Position numbers and translations under genes: made by a program. This document shows positions 43,361 to 54,204 of a DNA stretch of 64,000 bases, piece by piece; the first letter of the stretch is position 1, and each line of letters starts with the position of its first letter. The notes under the pieces were generated by a model, which was not told the DNA's origin, did no database searches, and saw only the letters and a program-made list of their open reading frames with translations. The DNA comes from Procambarus clarkii (taxonomy: Eukaryota > Arthropoda > Malacostraca > Decapoda > Cambaridae), in assembly GCF_040958095.1 (NCBI RefSeq), contig NC_091219.1, forward strand, positions 27,241,410 to 27,305,409. Direction: 5' to 3'.

Positions 43361-43892
43361 GAGAGAGGAAAAATATTTATTGTAACGGTTCTATTGTTAC
43401 GTAAAGTATGGTGACAAATAAACACAGACACTAAGATACTATATATATATTTGGTCGAATATACAGAAGTACACAGGTGATACTTTGGTGTGAGTAGAGC
43501 GCACTGAGCGTCGGTACAGTATCTCGCAAGTGTCTGCTCTAGACCACACTTGAAAGTAGACTAGCCATATGTTCGTTGCCCAGGCAACGCCTCACCTCAT
43601 TCATCTCCAAAGGTTGACAGGAATATTAACACTATATTTGGAGCGAGTATATTATTGGGATAATCTACTCGCTACATTATATTTAAACAATTTTTTTTTT
43701 TTTACCGACGCTCTCCCTATTGATGAGAACTACAACCTAATGAAGATAAATGTTAATTTTATGTAGATACTGTAATAAACGAAAGTTTTTAATGTCATCA
43801 GAGAAGCAGAAATATAGGCAAATTTTAAATCCCTTGTCATAAATATAACTGAAGTGAAAGCAAAGATATATGCATTTTGATAGTTACAAAGA

Positions 43893-44170
43893 CAGTTCTT
43901 TAACACGGGTGTAACACGAACAAGGGGAACTTAGTACCCAAATGAGCCACAGAGATATTAGAAAGAATTTTTTCAGTGTCAGAGTAGTTAACAAATGGAA
44001 TGTATTAAGCAGTGATGTGGTGGAGGCTGACTCCATACACAATTTCAAATGTAGATGTGATAGAGCCCAATAGGCTCAGGAACCTGTACACCTGTTGATG
44101 GACGGTTGAGAGTCGGGACCAAAGAACCAAAGCTCAACCCCTGCAAGCACAAATTAGGTGAGTACAACAA
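43893..44170 (+). mobile_element. CR1 3'-end stub
   Basis: TTCTTTAACACGGGTG, AATGAGCCACAGAGATAT, GTGGTGGAGGCTGACTCC and AAGCTCAACCCCTGCAAGC correspond base by base to 6455-6735. It lies at the right edge of the long repeat. Confidence 0.85.
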
Positions 44171-45139
44171 GGTGAATACAGCTGAGGGGCGGGACCAAAC
44201 AGGCGAAGCTCAATTCCCTACGCATAACTAGGCGAGTCCATAGGAATTACCGTTTGTCCTGGCGCCATCTATGTTTTGACAGCTGTACTACTAATGTTCC
44301 CACGTTATGTGATGATCGCTATACGGTTGTTACGGTCAGTTGCTCTTCTATATATGTTTATGGACAACGTAGGTGATTTGAGGCAATTTGCGGCCAGAGT
44401 GAAATAGTATCCACGCGGTGAGTGATGGAGGAGGATATATACTGCTGTGTACTCGACCAGCGGGTGAGAGGTAAGTTATATCGAACAATTATGGGGAATA
44501 GATGGGTTATTTTAAGCGTAGAATGTCAGGTAACCGGTAACTACACAGATGGAGTAGTGTTTTTTTAAGTCTTTATTTACTAAAGTGGAACATTACATTA
44601 TGCCTTTAGCTGAAAAAGTCTACTGGTGTGGGAAGTAGACGGGTTTTATGAAAGTATTTTACCTAAATATTTATATTTGGTTAACTAGTTCAGCCGTTAC
44701 CAGGGAGGGTGTTCCTTTAATCTAAAAATTCTAGCCGGACAAAGTGATGAAATAAATTGAATAGAACGAGGTGGTTTGCCAGGGTGCTTAACATTTAGTT
44801 TAGTTCACTTACTATGCAGCCCATGCTTAAAGAATGCAAGTTTATCATATTGAATTTACCGTAGTTTTACTGCATTTAATATACCGTTTTTACCCTATTT
44901 AATTATGTCGGGTAAAGGCCGGTCGTGGAAAGTTCGTAATATAGCAAGTTTTAAAGTAAAAGTTTGAGTTAACTTTAACGCTTAAGTTAGTGACCAATTA
45001 GCTTAGTCTATTGTGAGGAAAGTTACTAGAATCTAACATTGCAAGTGCCATTTCTCTACTCTTTTTGAGGAACGTGACTAGATACATGAATCGCATAGTT
45101 TTGTTACTAAATGTTCGTGGATTAGGTTGCATAGTTGAG

Positions 45140-45525
45140 GAAATAGTGATAAGGTTTGTGATATTGTGTACCTTGACTTCAGCAGAGAATTTGATAGTGG
45201 CGCAAAATTGATAGGGGCTCGGATCATTGGGAATGCTGACTGAAGTTGATTAGGTTATGGCTATACCAAAGGAAATTAGTATAAATGGGGTTAAGTTGGG
45301 AGAAGTGTTGTAAGTAGTGCCTAAAAGCTCTCCTTGGACCTCGGTTATTCGCAAGATTATGGTTTAGACTGCAATAGTTGCAGAATTGGCAAATAAAAAA
45401 TACCGATGCCCTATATAGTTTTGAAATGGTTAAGACTACCAGATGCAGTTTAATGCTGACAAATGTAAGGTTTGGGGGCTAGGTAAAGATGAGATAGATG
45501 TAGATTAAGAGTATTAAATTTTTTG
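45140..45525 (+). pseudogene. Decayed CR1 reverse-transcriptase relic
   Basis: CDIVYLDFSREFD matches motif A of CR1; later GYGYTKGN, then KWLRLPDAV and a CKV-like end. It is full of stops and lies in intron 1 of the predicted non-coding transcript. Confidence 0.6.
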
Positions 45526-46952
45526 CAGGTGGTAAATTCTCAGAGCTGGCACTGCTCTCCAGCCTGGGATGTTGATTGGATTGGTTAGTCTTCAACTGCC
45601 TCCCAACATGGTAGTGAGGTCGTGAGCTGACATGCAGTGAGGAACGTGGAAAGCTTCCTGAATTGGCACATGGTATGCCTCCCTTTCAAACCAGCAGCTG
45701 GCACAAATGTTCCAGCTAACATGAGAATAGTGGAAGGTCCTGGCAACAAACAGCTGCAGGAAATTACTTGCCGATCTTCAGTAAGTAGTGTTGTGTACAT
45801 TGGAATTAGAGGGTAGAAGTTAATTGCTAAAAACCTATTAAATATTGGGGTATGGAAGTCTAGGCTTAGGCTAGTGTGTACCATATCTGCAAGTTTAGTC
45901 CTTTCAGGAATGTATTGAATAGTGCTATGTTAAAATTGTAATGTGGGGCATGAGATCTTAAACAGCATAGTTGAGAGTGTTTTATTAATAAAATTTTAAT
46001 GAAATATCAATCTTGTTTAGTTAACATTAAATGTTTGTTAAATAAGCTTTAATCTATAAATGTATAACTGTTAAGGGTAATCATGAGTCAAATAAAGTTA
46101 ATGGCAGGAAAAGTTTTGTTTTAAGTGATGGTATTTTTCCCTTGAAAGTAAAAAAAATATTCAATGTTTACTTTAGCTTGGTTTTAAATTTATATAGTTT
46201 TCCAGAATGTGGTTTGGAAAGTCCAGAAGTCCCTCTGTCAGTTGCTTAAACAGAATCAGGTGAGTTGTAGTAAAGGTTAATCTGAATAGATTTGCATAAA
46301 AGTAAAAAAAAAATAGTAATAACTTAAACAATATAGCATTGGCTAAAGATAAATGTAAATTGCCATTGAAGTGCAGTTGTGGCTAGTTTCTCAAATGACA
46401 TTTACTGAAACTTGGCAAATTGATGCCATATATATTTATATTGCTAAATTAGATCTTTACTACTGCTACTAGAATATGTAGGAAAGGTAAATTCCTTAAA
46501 GAAATTTTTCCATCTGAATTTGTAAAGTAAAGCAAGATTGGCTTTAAATCTGAAATTAAATTGAAATATTTTTCAGGTGAAAGTGATTATGATGCATGGA
46601 CTGGCTTGGAGTGAGGCTCCTTTACTCTGCAAAAGTGGGTGAGTTTGAATTTGATGTTTTAGCTATATCAATGACCTAATCTTAATTCTCTTATCTAGTC
46701 CATTTATAGGTGTGTAACCATGTCCTACTGTTACAACCCACAGGGGATGATGCAGTTTGTACTGATCCTACCCCATTTCATAAAAGGGGACCAGGCAGTC
46801 CTGCAGACTTCCCTGGCTTGGCTTTTTCAGAGCTTTGCTCAACTACCCATCTAAAAGATGGACTAGATTTGCATAGGTTTAGGGACCCTTAACAATGGTT
46901 ACATTGTTAATTCACACAGGGCTTGTTTGCTGAATGGGTGGATGCATCTAAA

Positions 46953-47025
46953 ACTTTAGTGCCTGGCATACATTGTACAGTGCTTTTGGTAAAGCATATG
47001 TACAATGTGTTGATGGCACTAAAGT
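46953..47025. ncRNA. Precursor-miRNA-like hairpin
   Basis: ACTTTAGTGCC at 46953 pairs with GGCACTAAAGT at 47015, ACATTGTACA at 46970 with TGTACAATGT at 46999; a small internal loop and a 10-base apical loop with a 3-bp TGC/GCA neck complete it. The stem is about 23-27 bp. It lies in the last intron of the predicted transcript. I recognise no known miRNA seed; a short MITE is the alternative. Confidence 0.45.
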
Positions 47026-47290
47026 GGTGGATGAACTGTTTCCATTCAGGGAACAAGCTCTGCAATAAAACGAGTAAGGGATAGGCCTTGCTGAGCCTAT
47101 CTTAAAAGATAGGATGTTAGGATTTTTTGGGCTTATTATTAGGTGTTGGTGATAATAAAAGTAGTGTCCCTGTTTAATGTTTATTTTTCTTTTACAGGTG
47201 ATTGTCTCTGGAGTTGTCTTGGCTCTTCTGTTCATCTAGGAGCATCTGTCCCACAACCTGAAACAGTAATAAATATATTATAAATACTAT

Positions 47291-47900
47291 ATGTAAAACT
47301 TATTTAATAAAACAATTTTAATGAAACTACTTTACCTTATCCTGATATTATGCTGGAAATTATTGTTTACTACTATTGATGCAATGTTTAAACATCTGAA
47401 ATTTTTTTTACTTTGAAAATTAATACTTGGTAAAATTTACACCTATTTGTAACTTGTTACATAGGTGCATGCAAAATGCATTGAAAAGATGTTAAAGTGG
47501 ACTACCTATTCAATTTACATAAACTAACAAATATTGCAAATTAGTCTGAAATATTAAAGTGGAAGAAACTTTTAGTCAATATTTTAGTTTTCATATTTGA
47601 AAGTAATTTTAAAGCTATGCAACACCTAAGCTTTGTACAAATTGTAATTAAATTAAAGATCATTGTTAAATTTACAAAACATTAGAAAAGTGACACAGAA
47701 GCATCTATACAACATGGTTTTCAAAGTCTTTGGTAACTTAAATTTAATCAAAGCTCTTAAATGATTTGTCTGCCAAACTTTTCAGATATTCTGAAATATT
47801 TTACCTAGATTAAAACCATCATTGTTTCAAAGGGCAAAACAGATTACTGTCAGTTTGACCTAACATCTGCAAGGTCCTGAAGGAATGGATTTTTTTTTTT
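47291..47900. other. AT-rich stretch, no feature seen
   Basis: No exon or repeat family recognised. Confidence 0.4.
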
Positions 47901-47919
47901 TTTTTTAACTTTGCTAAAA

Positions 47920-50060
47920 ACTAACCCTGCCTAATGAACCTGCTCATTTTTTTTAGAAATGGTAATTGCAACATTACCAAAGGCCATTGTTTTAATAGCC
48001 AAAGTACCAAATGAAAGACCAAGAAGCAACAAACAGGTACAGTACATAGTAGAAAGGACAAAAGAATGGTTATGAGGACCCTTTCATTTGTTAAAGAAAT
48101 GACTGGGAAAAATGCTGTCATACCACAAGGGGTCTTAACCCCTTGTCATATACATCACTGACATTAATCTAAATATTACCAACCACAAAATTTGCTGATA
48201 ACATGTTATATTCCTTTTTTTTTTATAATATTGAGGCCTTAATGCAGATCTCTAACTCTACAAATAGTAACAAGACTGGCAATTTCTTAATATAAAACAG
48301 AAAAAAATCCAAGACCTTGCACATGAGCCAGAACAATCCATATCACAACTACCACATTAAAATGAAACAACAATGAAGGTAAGGTAATTACCAAAAGAAG
48401 GCACCAAACCGGGAAGGCCATGTAGCACCATCAAAGTGCGAAATAATCAGAGGGCGCTAAATATCACCAAGAATGCCAATACGAGAACAAAAACGCATAA
48501 GGCGAACGGTATCAAAAGTATCCTATTCACCTAGAATTCTATCGAGGGACAAGTGACTGCGAGGGACGGTCGGAAAGCAAGACACACGCTCGTCCTGGAA
48601 GTCAGGACATTCAACAAGGATATGCACAACTGTAAGAGGGACAACTCAATTCGGACAATAAGGAGCAGGGCGGCGCTCCATTAAGTGACCGTGGGTTAAG
48701 CGGGTATGACCAACCCACAGCCGTGCCAAAGCAGTGTCCCACCGCCGGTTACGGTGGTAGGAGGAAGGCCACGGGGACACACTAAGTTTGAGAGTACGCA
48801 GCTTGTTACCAACCACAGAGGACCAACAACCCTGCCAACGGGGAAGAATGAATAACAGGATAAAAGTCGGAATAAGGAATACCTTTACGGGAGATGGGAC
48901 AAGAACGGATAGCTTCCTTAGCGGCAGCATCCGCACGCTCATTGAAACACCAATATGGCTGGGAACCCAGCAAAACTCTACTGATTTAAATTTACTAGAA
49001 ATAAGAAACAGCCAATGTTGAATCTCAATGACCACCGGATGGACAGGATTAAAGGACCCTAGAGCCATGAGGGCACTACGAGAATCAACTACAACCACAA
49101 AGGAAGAATGAGAAAGCAAGAGACGAAGAGCATAGAGAATAGCATAAAGTTCTGCCGTAAAGACGCTAGCCTCCGAAGGGAGGCAACACATGTAAGTACG
49201 GTCATGAAAAACAACAGAGTAGCCCACACCATCCGCAGACTTAGACCCATCAGGGAAGATGGAAATAGAGTGGGAGTGCGAAGAAAAGTGCTCAAGGAAG
49301 AGGCTTTTCAGAATTGTAGGAGGGGTAAAGGCTTTAGTAATACAAGTCAAGGACGTACAAAACTTGGGAAGGGGGACTCTCCACGGAGGTAATGAAGGAA
49401 CAATACAAGGAGAAACATTAGAAATATGAACAGAAAGAGAATCCTGTAAGCGAGATAACTGGACATTAAGTGGGAGACAATGAAGAGGAACAGGAACCAC
49501 AGGAGGAGAAAAAGTCAATGCACGACAGAGGCGAGAGGAAGGATGTTGGAAGGACCGCGCAAGATAGCGAAGACAGTAGCGATCACGGCAGTCCTGAAGA
49601 GAGAGAAAGCCAGTGTCAACTTACAAACTAAGGGAGGGAGTCGAACGAAATCCACCAGAGCCGAGACGCAACCCAGTATGGTGCAAAGCATCAAGATGGC
49701 GAAGAGTAGAAGGAGAAGCAGAAGAGTATGCAGGGCAACCATAATTGAGTTTAGACAGGACGAGAGAGGAGTGCAAATAGAGGAGCGTGCGCCTATCCGC
49801 TCCCCAAGAAGTATGGGACAAAACCTTAAGGAGGTTAAGGGCCTTAGAGCATTCAACTCGGAGGCAAGAGATATGGGCTGACCAAGACAAACGAGTGTCA
49901 AACACTAACCCCAAAAGCTTCGCGGAATCCCTGTACACAATGAGATGACCATAAAGCAACAACAATGAAGTAAAGGTTCTTTCAGTAAGAATCTATCATT
50001 CACTGAAAGTTGCTGCAATTAAAAATAAAAGACAATACAAGTCCCTAGAAATAAACAAGC
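47920..50060 (+). pseudogene. Old reverse-transcriptase relic split by a younger LINE
   Basis: 48110-48365 carries remnants of GVPQG...L and FADDMLYS-like sequence in shifting frames on the plus strand. Host sequence resumes at 49971 after the inserted LINE. The relic itself has no intact frame. Confidence 0.45.
48366..49970 (-). mobile_element. RNase H-bearing LINE (I/R1/Jockey group), 5'-truncated, perfect 13-bp target duplications
   Basis: AACAACAATGAAG at 48366-48378 and 49958-49970 flanks the 1579-bp insert. On the minus strand: KLLGLVFDTRLSW and LNYGCPAYSSAS (reverse-transcriptase thumb), then a frame with IFPDGSKSADGVGYSV (RNase H first Asp), TAELYAILYAL (Glu), VVVDSRSALMAL (Asp) and WVPSHIGV. 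A frameshift follows. The C-terminal zinc knuckle (CPN, HILVEC) has TGA in place of its second Cys. The 3' end TTACCTTACC is shared with 28261-28406 and 60240. Endonuclease and most of the reverse transcriptase are absent. Several shifts make it inactive, although the perfect duplications suggest a moderately recent insertion. Confidence 0.9.
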
Positions 50061-50286
50061 AACCTTTTTGACTAAGGAAAAGAAGGTAGTTATTCTACTG
50101 TATAAATCTAAGTATTCACTTAGATAACTGTATCCAAGCATAGAGGTTCCCCCCCCTTCCCTTTCAGAAAAACATCTACTTTCGAAAAAGTTTAACATTG
50201 GCCAACAAAAATGATTCCAGAACTAAATTGCCTATTACCAGGAACAACTGAGAGCCATGACAAACACTGCTTAGTTTTCAACCTAC

Positions 50287-50449
50287 CTTGTGTTAGGTGT
50301 GCAGAGGTCAATGGTTGAACATAATGTCAGGAGCAAAGGGGGGCGTTTGCCTCTTCGAACACAATTGCGACCATCTTCATCTCTTCGAACTATCCTAAAT
50401 GCTCTCTTCACCTGTCTGACCAAATTGGGTGTCCAGACCACCTTTGAAT
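50287..50449 (-). CDS. Possible internal exon, unknown protein (53 codons)
   Basis: CAATTTCAG|ATTCAAAG to ACACAAG|GTAGGT on the minus strand bracket a stop-free frame (phase 1 in, phase 2 out): VVWTPNLVRQVKRAFRIVRR, then DEDGRNCVRRGKRPP. The composition is basic. I do not recognise it and cannot join it to the first exon at 53397 by phase. Confidence 0.3.
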
Positions 50450-50608
50450 CTGAAATTGAAAAATTAATAGCAATTTCAGAATATTCAGTCCATTTATACT
50501 AACAAAATATGGTCACTGCTTGCATCACAAGCGGGGATGTTTCTGGCGGGGGAGAAAGAAACAATTGCGCAGCGCGTCCCGCGGCGTTGCGCGGGCAGTT
50601 TGGGGCCG

Positions 50609-50675
50609 TATAAATACGGGCGCACAATGGGGCTCTGCCTCACTCCGCCTGCCCTCGCCGCTGCCCTCGCAAAAC
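50609..50675 (+). promoter_or_regulatory. TATA/initiator core promoter with short first exon
   Basis: TATAAATA at 50609-50616 lies in CpG-rich DNA. An arthropod-like initiator TCACTCC at 50640 puts the start about 33 bases downstream. The presumed exon 50642-50675 ends AAAAC|GTAAGG, a good donor. The downstream gene is not identified; 51826-51897 is one weak candidate exon. Confidence 0.5.
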
Positions 50676-50819
50676 GTAAGGTTGATGGGAAATGTTTATT
50701 ACTTTTATGATTTAAAAGATGTATAGCCCTAATACTCCATCCTGGGTGCATTCCACCAGGTAATGACCACAGCAAAAGTTTTCCACGAGGCTCTATTGTC
50801 ACACAAACTTTTCACATTT

Positions 50820-51506
50820 TCAAACTTGATTCATCTTTTCTCCCCCCCCCCTCGTTCCAGGGGTTTTCTTTAAAAGGTCTTCATGCAAATGCCTTGGTTT
50901 CTCACAAATGATGGCCTCTGAAATGCTATCACCTGCTAACTCCTTGTTGTGTATCCAAATTAATAAAAACTTTTTAACATCCTCAAGTGTTCGTGTTCTT
51001 TGTTTCAGGATTGTTGATATGCCTTTTGCCACTTTAATGCTCATAATGTCCTTTTTCTTAGCAAGTACAGTGCATATTGTTGACATAGATTTGTTGCACT
51101 GCCTAGCTAGTTCAACAACCTGTGCACCATTTTGATGTTTATGAATGCTCTCTTGTTTTTCCTCTATGGTCATTCTCACATGTGTTTTCTTGGCTTGAAC
51201 CTTACCACTGGCTTTCTTGGGACTCATGGCAAGATATATCATAACAAATTTTATGTTCAAATAGCCAAAAATCCCAAAACAAATGTAATGCTTTACAAAG
51301 AATTCAGGCGCGATACTTACTAGGCAGGAGACACTGGTAAACTGAGGCGCGATCACCATGCCACCACGCGCTAGGTCAGCCCATACGTATATCAACAAAC
51401 TCCTTTCCCGAGGCAAAGTTTGTAACCCGATTCAAATTTTTCGAAGAAATTAGGCTCGTAACCCGAAAAGTTCATAAATATTCATTCGTAAGGCGAGGTG
51501 TCACTA
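50820..51506 (-). mobile_element. Tigger/pogo-type transposon, 5' half with partial transposase
   Basis: The terminal motif TAGTGACACCTCGCCTTACG reads inward on the minus strand from 51506. After about 280 bp a transposase starts at ATG 51227 (MSPKKASGKVQ). It shows an HTH domain (RMTIEEKQESIHKHQNGAQV, ELARQCNKSMSTI) and a CENP-B-like second part (LLIWIHNKELAGDSISEAII). The frame ends at 50820 after PGTRGGGE in C-rich sequence, so the DDE catalytic domain is missing. The same end region occurs alone at 14249. Confidence 0.85.
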
Positions 51507-51539
51507 TATATAACTAAAAAATTAAACTCAGGATTACTT

Positions 51540-51825
51540 TCAACCCCCACCCCTTTTGCTCTACTCCATCGCCACCTACCTTCACCCCCCCTCTATGATG
51601 TACTCTTCCATAGACACCTACCTTTGCCCCCCTCCTCCCCTCTACTCCTCCATCATCACCTACCTTCACACCCCCTCCCTTCTCCTCCTCCATCGTCACC
51701 TTCCTTTCACCCTCCTCTATGATGTACTCTTCCATAGACACCTACGTTCACTGCATATAATGCTCCCCTCTACTCCTCCATCGTCACCTACTTTCACCCC
51801 CCCCCCTTCCGCTCTATTCCTCCAG
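51540..51825 (+). repeat. Imperfect C/T-rich tandem repeat (CTCCATCGTCACCTACCTTC)
   Basis: Five to six copies of about 40-70 bp with CTACTCCTCCATCGTCACC and GATGTACTCTTCCATAGACA. Frames across it are compositional. Confidence 0.8.
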
Positions 51826-51897
51826 GGTCGCAGACAATTTCACGAGCGTGAGAACTACGAGTTCTCTAACCACTCTCACACTCCTACTCTCTCACCA
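51826..51897 (+). CDS. Weak candidate exon (24 codons)
   Basis: CTCTATTCCTCCAG|GGTCGC, a strong pyrimidine tract, to TCACCA|GTGAGG brackets RRQFHERENYEFSNHS. It could belong to a transcript from the promoter at 50609. The pyrimidine tract may simply be the edge of the C/T-rich repeat. Confidence 0.22.
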
Positions 51898-52489
51898 GTG
51901 AGGGGGAGGGAAGGAGGGAGGAAATGAAGGAAGAAAGGTGGGGGAGAGAGAATAGGCAGGGGGGAGGAGGGCCTAGATACATTTCTTCCATATAGATAGG
52001 TAGACTGAGGGAGAGCTGCTTGCCAAGAGCCCTATCAGACAGGCTTCCTATTCCTCAACCCTCCCTAATATGCCACATCCTGGTCAGGACAACTTGCTCG
52101 ATTGTTATTCTTGGTGTGACTCGAGAACTGACCTCGAGGCGGGGCATGGGCATGGATTATCTCCCTGGGGCACGCACCTCCCTGCCCCAGCTCTCTCTCT
52201 CTCTCACATAATCTATCAAGGGTCTAACATGAGGTCATTGTGCCTACCAGAAGTGTACATGTCCAAGGCTGGCCACCTGTCTGGACCATTCAAATGTATA
52301 AACACGTAATTAGTCTATTAAAATTACATATAATGCTACAATTATAAATTAATTTGTTCATGGTCATTCGTTTATCAGTATTTTAATATGAGGTATATAT
52401 ACGCATGTATGTATACGTTGACGTACACATATATGATTATGTGTATGGAATGATTATGATTATGTGTAATCATATATGATTATATCTAA

Positions 52490-52670
52490 TGGAATGCATT
52501 AGTAAGTGATGTGGTGGAGGCTGACTCCTTACACAGGTTCAAGTGTAGATATGATAGAGCCCAATAGGCTCAGAAACCTGTACACCTGTTGATTGATGGT
52601 TGAGAGGTGGAACTAAAGAGCCAGAGCTCAACCCCAGCAAGCACAATTAGGCGAGTATATGAACGAATGC
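52490..52670 (+). mobile_element. CR1 3'-end stub
   Basis: ATGGAATGCATTAGTAAGTG, TGATGTGGTGGAGGCTGACT and AGAGCTCAACCCCAGCAAGC match 6565-6735 and 43990-44160. Confidence 0.85.
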
Positions 52671-52699
52671 ACATGTACACTTTCAAATGAATTAAGATA

Positions 52700-53267
52700 C
52701 CTTGAGATACACAATGACTTAGTTTAAATAGTTTAAACACATTATGGTACTGATTTTGACATGCTGATGTCTGGAAGGGAGAGGGGGTGTGGGGGGTTAT
52801 TGTCTGAGGTGGAGGACCAGAGGAGGGGGTCAGTGGAAGGATGGTGGCTGGAGGGATGCCATTGTTCTAATGGTTATGAAAACAATTATTGATGGCAGGA
52901 ATTCAGTGGGTGTGTACTTCACCCACACCATCACCATACTGTGCCCTGCTACAACCCCCCCCCCCCCCCACTCCACCCATGCTGTGCGGGGCGTATTACA
53001 CATTATGGGATAACCGACTGTCTGTCCATTCCTGTCTGCTCGTTATGCTGCCCTTCCTTTTGAAAATTGTCTGCTTTATCGACTTCCTTCAAGACCACAC
53101 GTTAGCCTCTTATCACGCCCTCTTACCACTCTCAGGGAGCCAGCTCTTCTATACAATAGTTACCACTCAGTCCCCAAGGTGAAAGAGTGTCCGGGCATAT
53201 GACTTGTTACGTGTACTTATTTGCGATTCGTTTGGGCTGTCACGTGTGGTGATTAGTGTTGGGTAAG
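52700..53267. other. No gene recognised
   Basis: G-rich patch at 52780-52850 and a C14 run near 52957. Frames here lack splice context. Confidence 0.35.
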
Positions 53268-53372
53268 GCTAGGCCAGGTCAGGTCAGGTCAGACTAGGCC
53301 AGGTCAGACTAGGCTAGGTAAGGCTAGGCCAGGTCAGGTCTGGCTAGGCCAGGCCAGGCTAGGCAGGGTGAG
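53268..53372 (+). repeat. Short-period tandem repeat (AGGTCAGGCTAGGCC)
   Basis: Runs of AGGTC, AGGCC, AGGCT and AGACT five-base units. Confidence 0.85.
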
Positions 53373-53396
53373 AGAAGTAAAGCGGCAGGTACTTAC

Positions 53397-53546
53397 CTTT
53401 CCGAGAAAGTAGCGGCGGTAGTATATTGTTGATTTAGATTCGACGACATCCTGAAGCTAGTAGGTGGCGGCCTCATCGCTCTCGAACTTCTTGTTGTTGT
53501 AGGGGATACGAGGCACACCCAATAGGATACAAGACACTCCGTACAT
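53397..53546 (-). CDS. Possible first exon of an unknown minus-strand gene
   Basis: The donor GGAAAG|GTAAGTACC is near consensus. Two readings exist. ATG 53449 gives MSSNLNQQYTTAATFSE, open to the donor. ATG 53546 gives MYGVSCILLGVPRIPYNNKK, FESDEAATY, then an in-frame TAG at 53457-53459, after which the same frame continues protein-like (LQDVVESKSTIYYRRYFLGK). The second frame could be a gene broken by one stop, or the first ATG is the true start and the longer frame a uORF. The product is not recognised. Confidence 0.4.
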
Positions 53547-54204
53547 TGACAACATCGCACACCAATATTTTTACCACTTCAGACACCAGCTTTCGACGTT
53601 TCGCATATGTGTACGTGTTCCATATTAAAACGACAATATAATGCTATTAACAATTAAAATCTTCTATTTAACAGGCATATAGTTATTAAATGAATTTTAG
53701 TGATGTAATAGACATAATCCGGAGTTGGTAAGGACGCCGCCCGCCAGCGTAAACACAACACACCCGAATGCCCACAAACACGATACAACGCACAAAACAC
53801 AACACTTCTGTCAGTTTTTGGATAAACTCCTTTTATATTTATTATGTGAGAGTTATACATGTATAAAATGATAACTATTATAGGTAAGCGCCTAATATTT
53901 AATATTAATCAATAAAAAAGAAGTCAGAAGCCACACGCCTGTCTGTACATGTCTTTTGTGTAAAAGTATTTTGGGTGCTCATGTACTTGTGCGCTAGCTG
54001 GCGTTCACAACTGTTCTCGCCTACAAGCATTAGAATTAAACAAACGAATTTATTTTTTCATTTATATACAAGAAGAGAAGGCTACCCTTGAGTCTGTAAT
54101 ATTCATCTGATCACTGGTCTCCCATTTGGTCCTCATTGCTTTATCTTACTATTATTGAATGTCAATAACCGTATTATGCAATTTCAATTTCTTCTATTTC
54201 TTTC

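Larger units (their letters stand above)
42225..43892 (+). repeat. Long dispersed repeat, copy 1 (interrupted by LINE stubs)
   Basis: 42225-42782 aligns along its length with 54410-54965: TAATGAAGAAATATGG, GGAGCGACTTATCCAAGATA, CACAGTGATCCAGTCGTCG, ATTAACAAGTAGAAT, TCTGGAAGTTAAATC, CTCTCTGATATATTG. Homology resumes at 43360-43892 (CCGACGCTCTCCC, ATAAATATAACTGAAGTG). No protein is recognised, so it may be a large non-autonomous element or satellite-derived. Confidence 0.85.
44425..47290 (+). ncRNA. Predicted spliced non-coding transcript (about 6 exons)
   Basis: Candidate exons with consensus signals: up to 44470 (GAGAG|GTAAGT), 45529-45780 (TTTTTTGCAG|, |GTAAGT), 46206-46259 (TTTTCCAG|, |GTGAGT), 46577-46638 (TTTTTCAG|, |GTGAGT), a piece starting 46744 (ACCCACAG|; donor unclear) and 47198-47290 (CTTTTACAG|) with AATAAA at 47268. 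No long frame survives splicing. The longest starting at ATG 44425 would encode 30 residues (MEEDIYCCVLDQRVRGGKFS...) and stop in exon 2. The chain of strong sites and a terminal poly(A) signal suggest a lncRNA; a micropeptide or a decayed gene is also possible. The promoter was not located. Confidence 0.5.

Noticed and set aside
48788-49881. Plus-strand frames of 77-133 codons
   Set aside because: Antisense shadows of the minus-strand RNase H LINE.
51228-51416. N-terminal 63 codons of the frame preceding the Tigger transposase
   Set aside because: This part is the non-coding end region of the element read through; the family start is MSPKK at 51227.
52020-52309. Frames of 63-79 codons
   Set aside because: No donor or homologue; they overlap a CT microsatellite edge.
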